64,000 nt of DNA from Streptomyces sp. MNU76 (GCF_020982545.1 NZ_JAJKLK010000019.1:1116001-1180000), one strand, 5' to 3'. Shown: positions 17,030-26,304, counted from the stretch's first letter. The notes: generated from the sequence alone by a model not told the origin. Numbers and translations: made by a program.

Positions 17030-17803
17030 TCAGCCTCCGTAGCGGCGGTGTCGCGCGGCGTAGTCGCGGAGCGCGCGCAGGAAGTCCACCTTGCGGAAGG
17101 CCGGCCAGAAGACGTCGCAGAAGTAGTACTCGGAATGGGCGGTCTGCCAGAGCATGAATCCGGACAGCCGCTGCTCGCCGCTCGTGCGGATCACCAGATC
17201 CGGGTCGGGCTGGTCGACGGTGTAGAGATGGCTGCCGATCAGGTCCACGGAGACGTTCTCGGCGAGTTCCTCCATCGAGGTGCCGCGCTCCTGCGCGTCC
17301 TGGATCATCGACCGGACGGCGTCGGCGATCTCCTGGCGTCCGCCGTACCCGATGGCCACGTTGACCAGTATTCCGTCGACGTCCGCGGTGGCCTCCTCGG
17401 CCTCCTTGAGCGTGCGCTGCATCCCGGAGGAGAGCAGGTCCAGCGCGCCGACGTGGTGCACGCGCCAGCGGCCGTCGGCGGCGAGGGAGCGGACGGTGTC
17501 CTCGATGATCCCGAGCAGCGGGACGAGCTCTTCCTTCGGGCGGTTGAAGTTGTCGGTGGACAGCAGCCAGAGAGTGACGACCTTCACGTCCGTCTCGGTG
17601 CACCAGCCGAGGAACTCCTCGATCTTGTTCGCCCCCGCCTGGTGGCCCTGCACCGTGGTGGAGCCCGCGGCCTTGGCCCAGCGGCGGCTGCCGTCCACGA
17701 TGACGCCGATGTGCTCGGGCACCTGGGCGTGGTCCAGGTGGCCCTCGACCCTGCGTGCGTAGACCTTGACCAACAGGCCGCGCAGTGTGTCGCGCAGGTT
17801 CAC
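17030..17803 (-). CDS. cis-prenyltransferase, short-chain (2Z,6E)-FPP synthase type
   Basis: A 257-aa UppS-family enzyme that condenses isopentenyl diphosphate with an allylic diphosphate. The N-terminal motif is VIVDGSRRWAK (~34-44), retaining the catalytic Asp but with Ser-Arg where decaprenyl/undecaprenyl synthases often have Asn-Gly. The C-terminal part has NVAIGYGGRQEIADAV, PDPDLVIRTSGEQRLSGFML and FLRALRDYAARHRRYGG. This closely follows the actinobacterial Z-farnesyl diphosphate synthase type (Rv1086-like) rather than the long-chain UppS. It would supply precursors for wall lipid carriers. Confidence 0.85.
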   Translation of the reverse strand: MNLRDTLRGLLVKVYARRVEGHLDHAQVPEHIGVIVDGSRRWAKAAGSTTVQGHQAGANKIEEFLGWCTETDVKVVTLWLLSTDNFNRPKEELVPLLGIIEDTVRSLAADGRWRVHHVGALDLLSSGMQRTLKEAEEATADVDGILVNVAIGYGGRQEIADAVRSMIQDAQERGTSMEELAENVSVDLIGSHLYTVDQPDPDLVIRTSGEQRLSGFMLWQTAHSEYYFCDVFWPAFRKVDFLRALRDYAARHRRYGG

Positions 17804-18415
17804 GTCTTCCAGCCCCTCCGGTGCGGTGGCAGTCCCCTAGGTTGGCAGAGCCTACCGGGGCTGGAGGCCAACTACGCCAAGGGGTGCGCGGGGTCGGACG
17901 CCCTCCGGGGCCCCGGCGGCGGCCTCGTCGGAGGGCCGCCTTCCGGGCAGAAAAACGGGCCGGTCCGTGGGGGGGAGACGGACCGGCCCGAGGGGGGGTT
18001 TCCACCATAACCCTTCGTGAGTGATGCTGCGTGCATCGGCGTGCCACAACTACTCTCCGAAGTCGGACGACAGCGTGGCGGTGAGTGCGGAGGCGTTCAT
18101 TCAGGGTGTGATCGAGGGGCGATCATGGCCGAATCCCGGCGGATTCCAAGGGGAAATGAAGGAATCCCAGTGGGAATGTGGGGTTTGGGTACCCTTGTGC
18201 GACTTCCGAGAGGGAGGGGCTCGGCGTCCCCGTACGGGTGAGCGCGGGCGGAACGCGCGCTTGACGCCGACGGCGGGGCGCACGGCTTCGCGCAGCCCCC
18301 TCCACTGCGCGAGGCCGTGCCGCGCAGCTTTGCTCACGCGAATTACCTTGGTCTGAACCTACGCGAGTAGACCCGGGGAAGCCAAGCCGCGGGCGATAAC
18401 GATGTGGACACCGGC
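17804..18415. other. Long intergenic region (612 bp) with an orphan terminator
   Basis: No ORF here has convincing coding character on either strand. It holds the prenyl synthase promoter side, a strong minus-strand terminator (17956-17990), the small hairpin GATGC-acgca-GCATC near 18030, and the 3' side of the methyltransferase gene. A small RNA or leader transcript ending at the terminator is possible. Confidence 0.45.
17951..17990 (-). terminator. Strong intrinsic terminator with U-tract (minus strand)
   Basis: A 13-bp perfect stem CGGGCCGGTCCGT / ACGGACCGGCCCG with a nine-base G-rich loop. Read on the minus strand it is followed at once by TTTTT (AAAAA at 17951-17955 on the plus strand). 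The nearest minus-strand gene upstream ends 425 bp away. Confidence 0.75.
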
Positions 18416-19198
18416 TCAGCCGGCCGACGGCCTGCGGGCCTCGAACAGATGGCGGGCGCTGTGCGCCACGAACGGGCCCTCGGCCTCGATACGCTCGTGC
18501 AGGGCGCGCAGCTGCGGGAGATACGCCTCGACGGTGAAGCCGGGGACCATCCAGACGACCTTCTTGAGGAAGTGCACGACCGCCCCGATGTCGAAGAACT
18601 CCATCCGCAGCCGCTCGGCCCGCAGATCCACGATCTCCAGGCCGGCCGCCTCCGCGTCGGCGCGCTCCCCGTCCGGGTGGCGGGCGTTCCGGTTCTCCTC
18701 CGGCAACGGTCCGGTGAAGTGCTCGACGAGTTCGTAGACGCTGCTCGGCCCCACGTGCTGTGCGAAGTACGTGCCGCCGGGCCGCAGGACCCGGGCGATC
18801 TCCGACCAGTGCGCCCGCACCGGGTGCCTGCTGGTGACCAGGTCGAACGCCCCGTCGGCGAACGGCAGCGGCGCGTCCTCCGCACTGGCCACCACCACCG
18901 CGCCCCGGGGGTGCAGCAGGGCGGTCGCCTTCGCGACGTTCGGCGGCCACCCCTCCGTGGCCACGGTCACCGCCGGAAACCGCGGAGCGGAACCGAGCAC
19001 CTCACCGCCCCCGGTCTGGATGTCCAGCGCCGCCGAGGCCCGCCCGAGCCGCTCGGCCATCCCGCGCGCGTACCCCCACGAGGGCCGGGCCTCGGTGGCC
19101 CGCCCCTCGAACCAGGAGAAGTCCCACCCGTCGGTGGGCACGGCATCGGCCTCGGCGACGAGGCTCTCGAAGGTGGGGGAGGGGAGGGAGGAGGCCAT
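18416..19198 (-). CDS. SAM-dependent methyltransferase (class I)
   Basis: A 260-aa Rossmann-fold methyltransferase. Motif I is ALDIQTGGGEVLG (~57-69), then VVASAEDAPLPFADGAFDLV (motifs II-III) and EIARVLRPGGTYFAQHVG. The C-terminal half contains RAERLRMEFFDIGAVVHFLK and a Trp/Phe-rich segment typical of the UbiE/COQ5-like group in actinobacteria. The substrate cannot be told. ATG 19198 begins MASSLPSP and has GGAGG just upstream. No operon partner is apparent. Confidence 0.85.
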   Translation of the reverse strand: MASSLPSPTFESLVAEADAVPTDGWDFSWFEGRATEARPSWGYARGMAERLGRASAALDIQTGGGEVLGSAPRFPAVTVATEGWPPNVAKATALLHPRGAVVVASAEDAPLPFADGAFDLVTSRHPVRAHWSEIARVLRPGGTYFAQHVGPSSVYELVEHFTGPLPEENRNARHPDGERADAEAAGLEIVDLRAERLRMEFFDIGAVVHFLKKVVWMVPGFTVEAYLPQLRALHERIEAEGPFVAHSARHLFEARRPSAG

Positions 19199-19263
19199 GG
19201 AGCGAGCCTCCCAAGAAGGCGAGTGCGCGCGCGACCGCATTTATGAAGGACCGCAGGCTCCTT

Positions 19264-19287
19264 CAGGGGCGCGGGGAACTGCGCGAT
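19264..19287 (+). repeat. GCGGGGAACTGCGCG-type dispersed repeat, copy 1
   Basis: AGGGGCGCGGGGAACTGCGCG followed by ATCAACCAC, between the ahpD 3' end and the methyltransferase start. The same core recurs at 26523, 40973, 41081, 41188 and, inverted, 56687. Confidence 0.8.
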
Positions 19288-19370
19288 CAACCACATCCGA
19301 CCCGCGGCCGCCCCACGACCTCACCCGCCGAGCTCGTAGGCGAATCCAAGCCACCCCGCTCCCGGCGCCC

Positions 19371-19904
19371 CTACTCGCAGAGAATCGACTCCGCCTCCAC
19401 CGTGACCCCCACCGCCTGCACCACCGACGCGACCCGGAACGCCTCCTGCACGGTCTCCCGGCTCACGCCGGCCCTCCGCAGCACCCGCTCGTGCGAGTCC
19501 AGACACGCCCCGCACCCGTTGATCGCGGACACGGCCAGCGCCCACAACTCGTAGTCGACCTTGTCCACCCCGGGGTCGCCGATGACATTCATCCGCAGCC
19601 CCGTCCGCAGCGCCCCGTACTCGTGGTCGGACAGCAGATGCCGCGTACGGAAGAAGACGTTGCTCAACGCCATCGCCGCGGCCGCGGACTTCGCCGCCGT
19701 GTACGCCTGCGGCGACAGCCGCGCCCTCGCCTCCGGCGCCAGCTCGCGCAGCACGACCGGCGAACGCGACGCGATCGCCGTGGCCAGCACCGTCCCCCAC
19801 AACCCCTGTGCCGACAACCCGGAGTCACCGAGCACCGCGTCGAGGTTCCGGCGGAGATCCTTGGCGTAGTCCGGGATCAGGGACCTCAGGGTGTCGAGCG
19901 ACAT
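19371..19904 (-). CDS. ahpD: Alkyl hydroperoxide reductase AhpD
   Basis: A 177-aa alkylhydroperoxidase. The catalytic centre is INGCGACLDSHE: C131 and C134 with H138, and the upstream proton-relay Glu ~119 (KVDYELWAL). AhpD reduces peroxides or recycles AhpC through its CxxC pair in the cytoplasm. In many streptomycetes ahpD lies with ahpC and oxyR. Here neither is next to it: upstream is an ABC transporter and downstream a methyltransferase. The length and residues are complete, so the enzyme should be active. Confidence 0.92.
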   Translation of the reverse strand: MSLDTLRSLIPDYAKDLRRNLDAVLGDSGLSAQGLWGTVLATAIASRSPVVLRELAPEARARLSPQAYTAAKSAAAAMALSNVFFRTRHLLSDHEYGALRTGLRMNVIGDPGVDKVDYELWALAVSAINGCGACLDSHERVLRRAGVSRETVQEAFRVASVVQAVGVTVEAESILCE

Positions 19905-20004
19905 GGCGTCCTCACTTCGTCCTCACTGCCGGTCGTCCTCACTGCCGGGCGAGCGGTCGGCGGGGTCCAGTGTGACGGTGCCGCGGGGCCGCCGCGGCAC
20001 CGGT

Positions 20005-22359
20005 CTACTCCGTCCGCAGCCCCTCCGGCCGCATCATCCGCATCAGCGGCGGCATGCTCAGTGCCGTGACCAGGACGACGACGCCCGCGCCGATGCCGGT
20101 CATGGACAGCACCCCGGACCAGTCGACGGACACGTCCACGTTCGTCATCCGTAGCAGCACCGCGCCCAGGGTCAGCCCGACCGTCATGGCGAGGACCAGG
20201 CCCAACGTGATCGGGACGGCGGTCTGCCACAGCACGGACAGGCCGAGCGTGCGGCGCCGTGTACCGAAGGCGACCAGCGCCGACAGCAGCTTGCGGCGTT
20301 CCCGCAGCTGCTCCAGCTGGGAGACGAGGAGGCTCGCGCCGATGAGGACCAGTACGGCGGACGCGCCGACCAGCAGACCGGTGCGGATGTCCGTGAATTC
20401 GTCGGCCCGTGTGATCGACTCCCACTCCCAGGTCCGGATGAGCGGATCGATGGCGACGGCGGCGTTGCGCACCTCGTCGAGGGCGTCCGGAACCCGGGGA
20501 TCCGCCCGTACGTAGACGGTGCTGTCGAGCTCGTCCTCCGCCTTGGCGGGCAGGGCGCTCGGAGTGACCAGCAGCCCCCCTGTCCCCGGCCGCAGCGTGT
20601 CGGCGCGGGCGGACACCTTCCGCAAAGAGTCCGGCAGCTTCCAGGCGATCTCGGAGCCCCGCTCCTCTCCGCTGTAGGACGCGTCGAAGTACAGCGTGTT
20701 CCCGGCGGTCACGAGCTTCGCCGTGACCGGGTCCTCCGAGGCCCTCAGCGTGAAGACGTCGCCGTCGCGGCAGGAGGAGATCTTTGCGAGCTCGCGCAGC
20801 GCGGCGCAGTCGCCGACGGTCACCCGGGCCCATTCCTCGGGGTCCTTGGCGGTGGCGGAGACCTCCGCGTCGGACAGCGTCGCGGCGGCCTTCACGCCCT
20901 TGGCCCGCTTCAGCTCCTGGCCCACCGCGCTCACCGGGAGGTCGTCCGGCATGGAGAGTTCCAGTTGGGTCCGTGTGGTGTCCTTCCCGGTCGGCCGGGT
21001 GAACCTGCCCTCGACCCCGGCGAACAGCATCTGCAGGGCGATCGCGCCGGCCACGGCCACCGCGATGCCGTTGACCATGCGGGCTGCCGGGCCGCTGCTC
21101 AACTGGAGCCTGCGAACGGCCAGTTGCCAGGAGAGAGGGCCGGAGCCCAGCCGGGCGACGAACGCCTCGACGACCCACGGCAGCAGCGCGGTGATGCCGA
21201 CGAGGAGCAGGACGACACCGCCGGTCACCATGTACTCGTTGAACTCCCCGTTCTCCGACCCCTGGCCGACCATCGGGTAGAGCAGCGCGAGACCGCCGAG
21301 CGGCAGCAGCAGCCGCCACCAGAGCCTGCGCCGCGCGGGCCTCGCCGTACGGACCACCCCGAGCGGTTCGATGACGACGCCGCGCAGCGCGAACAGGGTG
21401 ACGAGGACGGCGGCGGCCGGCACCGCGAACGCGACCAGCAGCGCGAGGCCGGGGGAGGGGTCGAGGTAGCTCGGGAACACACTGACGTCGAACACCTCGA
21501 CCGAACCGGCGATCTGCCGGCCGAGCAGGAAGAACCCGGTGCCGAAGACCAGCCCCAGCGCCGCGCCCGCGAGGGCCTCGCCCGCCGCGATCCGGCGTGT
21601 CATCCGCCCGTCGGAACCGACCAGCCGCAGTGCCGCCAGTCGGCGGTCGCGCCGCTCCCCGCCGAACCGTACGGCCGCCGCGATGAAGACGGCCACCGGC
21701 ATCAGCAGCACCACGAAGACGACCAGGACGAGCAGGAGCAGGATGGGGTCCATCTCCTCGTCGGCGGGCTGCTCGGTCGCCCCGAACCGGTCGATCCGGG
21801 CCACCACCGAGCCGTTGATCCGCTGGGCGAGCCCCTCGGCGCCGGCGTAGTAGGCGAGTTCCCCCGAGCCGATCAGCCCGGCCTCGCCGATGGTGCCCGC
21901 GGTCTCGTACGGCAGCCGGTCGCGCAGCAGTTCCCCGGCGTCCGACTTCAGCAGTTCGGCGAGCGCGGGGGAGACGATCATCTCGCCCGGCGTGGGGAAC
22001 TCGTCCAGCCCCGGCGGTGGCGGCGCGTGCTCGCCCTCGGGTTCGAGGAGCCGTCCCCTTATCTCCCGGTGCCGGTACTCGGTGTCGGTGTCGGCGACGA
22101 GCAGACTCCGGTCGGTCGGCTTGGACCGGGTGTTGTTCTCCAGGTAGCCGATTCCCCGGTCCTGCCGGGCTTCCTCCCGGGCTCCCCGCGTCGACAGCGC
22201 GTTCGGCACCGCGGCCGTGAGCAGCAGCAGCGCCACCCCGAGGCCGACGCCCACCGCGGTGAGCGCGGCGCGCACCCAGCCCTCACGGCCCCCGGTGAAG
22301 GCGAACCGCACCCCCATCGCCAGGTCCCGGTACCACTGGCGGAACACGGCGGACCTCAT
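20005..22359 (-). CDS. ABC transporter permease, FtsX/MacB-type
   Basis: A 784-aa protein with an N-terminal membrane helix, a large extracytoplasmic domain (~50-245), an FtsX core (~260-400), a second helix cluster with an extracytoplasmic domain (~480-650) and a C-terminal FtsX core (~660-775). This is the fused, two-FtsX-unit architecture of actinobacterial exporters of lipoproteins, peptides or antibiotics. The start overlaps the stop of the ATPase gene (22356-22359), so both are translated together. The substrate is unknown. Confidence 0.88.
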   Translation of the reverse strand: MRSAVFRQWYRDLAMGVRFAFTGGREGWVRAALTAVGVGLGVALLLLTAAVPNALSTRGAREEARQDRGIGYLENNTRSKPTDRSLLVADTDTEYRHREIRGRLLEPEGEHAPPPPGLDEFPTPGEMIVSPALAELLKSDAGELLRDRLPYETAGTIGEAGLIGSGELAYYAGAEGLAQRINGSVVARIDRFGATEQPADEEMDPILLLLVLVVFVVLLMPVAVFIAAAVRFGGERRDRRLAALRLVGSDGRMTRRIAAGEALAGAALGLVFGTGFFLLGRQIAGSVEVFDVSVFPSYLDPSPGLALLVAFAVPAAAVLVTLFALRGVVIEPLGVVRTARPARRRLWWRLLLPLGGLALLYPMVGQGSENGEFNEYMVTGGVVLLLVGITALLPWVVEAFVARLGSGPLSWQLAVRRLQLSSGPAARMVNGIAVAVAGAIALQMLFAGVEGRFTRPTGKDTTRTQLELSMPDDLPVSAVGQELKRAKGVKAAATLSDAEVSATAKDPEEWARVTVGDCAALRELAKISSCRDGDVFTLRASEDPVTAKLVTAGNTLYFDASYSGEERGSEIAWKLPDSLRKVSARADTLRPGTGGLLVTPSALPAKAEDELDSTVYVRADPRVPDALDEVRNAAVAIDPLIRTWEWESITRADEFTDIRTGLLVGASAVLVLIGASLLVSQLEQLRERRKLLSALVAFGTRRRTLGLSVLWQTAVPITLGLVLAMTVGLTLGAVLLRMTNVDVSVDWSGVLSMTGIGAGVVVLVTALSMPPLMRMMRPEGLRTE

Positions 22360-23060
22360 ACGACGCGCTCCATGTCCCGGGACTTCCCGTCCCGTACGAC
22401 GATCTCGCGGTCCGAGTAGGCGGCCACCCGTGCCTCGTGCGTGACGAGGACGACGGCGGCGTTGGTGGACCGGGCGGCCTCGGTGAGCAGCTCCATCACC
22501 CGTTCGCCGTTGAGGGAGTCGAGCGCGCCGGTGGGCTCGTCCGCGAACAGCACCCGGGGGCCCGTGACCAGCGCGCGCGAGACGGCGACCCGCTGGCCCT
22601 GGCCGCCGGAGACCTCACCGGGCCGCTTGCGGGCGAGGTCGTCGACCTCCAGGCGTTCCATCCAGCCGAGGGCGGTCCGCTCGGACTCCTTGCGGGAGGC
22701 GCCGTTCAGCCGGAGCGGCAGGGCCACGTTCTCCACGCACGTCAGCTCCGGGACGAGCTGGCCGAACTGGAAGACGAACCCGAACTCGCTACGCCTGAGC
22801 GCGCTGCGCTGGGCGTCGTTCATGGACACCATCTCGCGGCCGTTGTAGGTGATCGAGCCCGAGTCGGGCGGCACGATCCCGGCGAGGCAGTGCAGCAGCG
22901 TCGACTTCCCGGAGCCGGAGGGCCCCATCACCGCGACGACCTCGCCGGGGTGGATGGAGAACTCGGCGCCGTCCAGCGCGGTGGTCGGGCCGTAGGCCTT
23001 GCGCAGGTCGGTCGCGACGAGCAGGGAGCCGGCGGGGGCCGGAGAGGCGGTCGGGTTCAC
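22356..23060 (-). CDS. ABC transporter ATP-binding protein (MacB/LolD type)
   Basis: A 234-aa ATPase: Walker A GPSGSGKST (~43-51), Q-loop FVFQFGQLVPELT, signature VSGGQGQRVAVSRAL, Walker B VLFADEPTGALD, and the H-loop VLVTHEARVAA. It energises the FtsX-type permease downstream. GTG 23060 is chosen because it overlaps the PadR gene stop (GTGA) and starts at the family N-terminus. The operon is padR-ATPase-permease. Confidence 0.92.
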   Translation of the reverse strand: MNPTASPAPAGSLLVATDLRKAYGPTTALDGAEFSIHPGEVVAVMGPSGSGKSTLLHCLAGIVPPDSGSITYNGREMVSMNDAQRSALRRSEFGFVFQFGQLVPELTCVENVALPLRLNGASRKESERTALGWMERLEVDDLARKRPGEVSGGQGQRVAVSRALVTGPRVLFADEPTGALDSLNGERVMELLTEAARSTNAAVVLVTHEARVAAYSDREIVVRDGKSRDMERVV

Positions 23061-23581
23061 CGGGTCACCGCCTCGGCCAGCTTGCCCAGTCGGGCGGCGG
23101 TCAGCTCCAGCCATCGCAGATCGGCCTCCAGATGGAACAGGGCGTGGTCGCAGATCAGCTGGTCGGCCAGGTCGCCCTTGCGCTTGCGGTCGGTGAGGAT
23201 GCGCATCATGCGCAGGTGCTCGGAACGCTGGGTGTCGAGGATGTCGGCCGCGTTCCGGTCGGTGAGCAGGGCGAGGACGACCTTCGTGTAGAGGGTCGAC
23301 TGCAGATACGGCTCGGGCTTCTCGGGTGTCGCCAGCCACCGCTGGACGTCCGTGATGCCGGCCTCGGTGATCGCGTACCGCTTGCGCTCGGGGCCGCCGC
23401 CGGGCTCGATGCCGTCGACCTCGACGAGGCCGTTCTTCAGCAGGCGCGACATCGTCGAGTAGACCTGGCCGTAGTGCAGAGGCCGGTCGTGACCGAACTT
23501 CTCGTCGAAGGCCCGCTTCAGGTCGTAACCGTGTCGGGGCCCGGACTCCAGGAGTCCCAGGAGAGTGTGACCGATGGACAT
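23057..23581 (-). CDS. PadR-family transcriptional regulator
   Basis: A 174-aa protein. The winged helix is at ~1-85, with GHTLLGLLESGPRHGYDLKR, QVYSTMSRLLKNGLVEVDGI and the wing RKRYAITEAG. A C-terminal helical dimerisation domain follows. It is the first gene of an operon with an ABC exporter, the usual PadR setting, in which a bound drug or peptide relieves repression. ATG 23581 (MSIGHTLL) is preferred over the upstream in-frame GTG. A set of short palindromes just upstream is the likely operator. Confidence 0.9.
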   Translation of the reverse strand: MSIGHTLLGLLESGPRHGYDLKRAFDEKFGHDRPLHYGQVYSTMSRLLKNGLVEVDGIEPGGGPERKRYAITEAGITDVQRWLATPEKPEPYLQSTLYTKVVLALLTDRNAADILDTQRSEHLRMMRILTDRKRKGDLADQLICDHALFHLEADLRWLELTAARLGKLAEAVTR

Positions 23582-23590
23582 GAGCACGAC

Positions 23591-23636
23591 TGTACACACG
23601 GGGTATACACCGCACGTATACCTACCGTGTATAGGT
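23591..23636. promoter_or_regulatory. Probable PadR operator/promoter with periodic palindromes
   Basis: TGTACA (23591), GTATAC (23603), GTATAC (23616) and GTGTAT (23628) are spaced 12-13 bp apart just upstream of padR. GTATAC-N7-GTATAC forms a symmetric site in an otherwise GC-rich region. Confidence 0.6.
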
Positions 23637-23925
23637 CGCTACCGGAGGGGAGGGGACGCAGGTCAGAGGTGATTGTCACGGTTCTGTCACCGAGAACGTC
23701 AGGAACGCGTCGGAAACTCATGAGCCGGGTGGGGCAACCATCGCCCCTGCTGGAACGTCCGTTCCGGTGGGATGAGGTCTGTGGACACGCGTCGCGCGTG
23801 CGCTTTGTCACGTCGCCACGGAGCGGACCGACTCCCCCTTGTCATAGTCCTCGGTGTTAGCTTGCTGAGCTGACAAGACCCGAGTGACGTATGAGACCGA
23901 GCAGAAGGCGGAGCGGACCGGAGCC

Positions 23926-26304
23926 ATGGGACGAGCGGAAGAAAGACGAGCGCGGCAGCGCGGCGGTCGCCGCGCGGCGCCCCAGCCCTCGTCCGGAGGC
24001 GATGCGGGGGCGACGGCGGTCATAGCCCCGCCGGAGGGCGGAGGCCGGGCGGCGGCCCGCGCCGCGGCCAAGGCCGGCAACAAGAAGCAGAAGAAGGGTC
24101 AGAGGAGCTTCCTGCGCCGCCTCTTCACCTGGAAGAAGATCCTCGGCGCCTTCTTCGGTGTCTGTCTCCTCGGCATGGGCGCCTTCATCGTGCTCTACCT
24201 GATGATCGACATCCCCAAGGGGAACCCCGAGGCGACGCAGGAAAGCAACGTCTACAAGTACTCCAACGGCAAGATCTTCGCCCGCACCGGCGACACCAAC
24301 CGCGAGATCGTCGAGCTCGACAAGGTCCCCAAGAAGGTCCAGATGGCCTTCGTCGCCGCTGAGAACAAGACCTTCTACAGCGACCCCGGCGTCGACCTCA
24401 AGGGCATGGCGCGCGGTGTCATCAACACCCTCTCCGGCAAGGGCAAGCAGGGTGGCTCGACCATCACCCAGCAGTACGTCAAGAACTACTACCTGACGTC
24501 CGACCAGACGGTGACCCGCAAGCTCAACGAACTGGTCATCTCCCTGAAGCTGGAGCGCGAGGAGACCAAGGACTACATCCTCGCGGGCTACATCAACACC
24601 AGCTACTACGGCCGCGGTGCGTCGGGCATCCAGGCCGCCGCCCAGGCGTACTACCGCAAGGACGCCTACAAGCTCACGGTCGAGGAGGGCGCGTACCTCG
24701 CCGCGCTGCTCCAGGCCCCCAGCCAGTACGACCTGGCCACGGCCACCCCGACCGGCAAGAAGCTGGTCACGGCGCGCTGGAACTACGTGCTGGACAACAT
24801 GGTCGAGATGAAGCAGCTGACCGCCTCGGAGCGGGCGGGCATGAAGCTCCCCAAGCCGAAGGCGCCCCAGGCCGCCGCCGGCATGGCCGGTCAGAACGGT
24901 TACCTGGTCGAGGCCGCCAACAACCAACTGGCCAGGCAGCTCGTGGCCTCGGGCAAGGCGGACGACACCGAGGACGCCAAGGCGCTCATCGACAGGCGCG
25001 GCTGGACGATCACGCTGAACATCAACCCGAAGAAGCAGGCCGCGCTGGAGAAGGCCGTCGAGGAACGCCTCACCAGCAAGCTCGACCCGAAGAAGCGCAA
25101 GGTCGACCAGCACATCCAGGCCGGTGCCGTCTCCGTCGACCCGAAGACGGGCAAGGTCGTCGCCATGTACGGCGGCGTCGACTACGTCAAGCACTTCACC
25201 AACAACGCCACCCGCCGCGACTACCAGCCCGCCTCCACCTTCAAGCCCGTGATCCTCGCCGCGGCCGTCGACGAGAACGCCGAGACGCAGGACGGCGACC
25301 CGATCACCGCCAGCACGGTCTACGACGGTGACAGCCGGCACAAGGTCAAGGACGACGGCACCGCGGTCGGCTTCGCCCCGCCGAACGAGGACAACGTCAA
25401 CTACGGCGACGTCACCGTGCAGACCGCCATGAACAAGTCCATCAACTCCGTCTTCGCGCAGATGGGCGTCGACGTGGGCATGGAGAAGGTCATGGAGGTC
25501 GCCGGGAAGCTCGGCATGGACACCGAGGGCATGCAGGCGGTCCCCGCCCAGACCCTGGGTTCCATGGGCGCCAGCCCGCTGGAGATGGCCGGCATCTACG
25601 CCACCCTCGACAACCACGGCAAGAAGGTCACCCCGACCATCCTCGCCGAGGCCAAACGCCGGGACGACGAAGTCGAGTTCGACGACCCGATCGGCGAGCA
25701 GGTCATCACCCGCGAGGCCGCCGACACGGTCACCTCGGTCCTCACCGGCGTGGTCGACGACGGTACGGCCAAGACGTCCGTCCGCGACAACCCGGCCCGC
25801 AACGGCCAGCAGGTCGCGGGCAAGACGGGTACCTCCGACGAGAACCGCTCCGCCTGGTTCACCGGCTACACGCCGAACCTCGTGACCTCCGTCGGCCTGT
25901 TCGGCGAGGACATGAGCAAGAACGGCAAGCACGTCTCCATGTACAACGCCCTCGGCGTCCCCCGGGTCAACGGCGGTGGTTTCCCCGCCCAGATCTGGGC
26001 CACGTACACCTTCGGCGTCATGGGCAAGACCACCAAGTTCGACCTCGACACCAAGCAGGGTGCCGCGGTCGCGCCGACGGAGTCCCCGACCCCGTCGCGG
26101 ACGCCGTCCGAGACTCCTTCGGAGACGCCGTCCGAGACCCCGTCGGAGACGCCGTCCGAGACTCCTTCGGAGACACCCACCACGGAGGAGCCGACCAGCG
26201 AGCCCTCGACGACTCCGGCGACCTCCCCGGACGAGACCCCGTCGGGCGACAACGGCGGCATCGAGTTCCCGACGAACCCGAACGATCCACAGGCGGACGA
26301 CTAG
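23926..26304 (+). CDS. Bifunctional (class A) penicillin-binding protein
   Basis: About 792 aa. It has a basic cytoplasmic head, one membrane helix (~73-95), a glycosyltransferase family 51 domain (AFVAAENKTFYSDPG with the catalytic Glu; GGSTITQQYVKNYYL) and a transpeptidase domain with PASTFKPV (Ser ~437), KSINS (~505) and GKTGTSDENRSAWF (~632). It polymerises and cross-links peptidoglycan outside the membrane. The tail is an extracellular repeat of S-E-T-P units (~26095-26190) then a Thr/Pro/Ser-rich end. The start could also be GTG 23884. The TAG stop lies in the left end of a MITE-like element. Confidence 0.93.
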   Translation: MGRAEERRARQRGGRRAAPQPSSGGDAGATAVIAPPEGGGRAAARAAAKAGNKKQKKGQRSFLRRLFTWKKILGAFFGVCLLGMGAFIVLYLMIDIPKGNPEATQESNVYKYSNGKIFARTGDTNREIVELDKVPKKVQMAFVAAENKTFYSDPGVDLKGMARGVINTLSGKGKQGGSTITQQYVKNYYLTSDQTVTRKLNELVISLKLEREETKDYILAGYINTSYYGRGASGIQAAAQAYYRKDAYKLTVEEGAYLAALLQAPSQYDLATATPTGKKLVTARWNYVLDNMVEMKQLTASERAGMKLPKPKAPQAAAGMAGQNGYLVEAANNQLARQLVASGKADDTEDAKALIDRRGWTITLNINPKKQAALEKAVEERLTSKLDPKKRKVDQHIQAGAVSVDPKTGKVVAMYGGVDYVKHFTNNATRRDYQPASTFKPVILAAAVDENAETQDGDPITASTVYDGDSRHKVKDDGTAVGFAPPNEDNVNYGDVTVQTAMNKSINSVFAQMGVDVGMEKVMEVAGKLGMDTEGMQAVPAQTLGSMGASPLEMAGIYATLDNHGKKVTPTILAEAKRRDDEVEFDDPIGEQVITREAADTVTSVLTGVVDDGTAKTSVRDNPARNGQQVAGKTGTSDENRSAWFTGYTPNLVTSVGLFGEDMSKNGKHVSMYNALGVPRVNGGGFPAQIWATYTFGVMGKTTKFDLDTKQGAAVAPTESPTPSRTPSETPSETPSETPSETPSETPSETPTTEEPTSEPSTTPATSPDETPSGDNGGIEFPTNPNDPQADD

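Noticed and set aside
18017..18356. Plus-strand small ORFs near 18.0-18.3 kb
   Set aside because: No ribosome-binding site with a fitting start and no recognisable protein features; the region is treated as non-coding.
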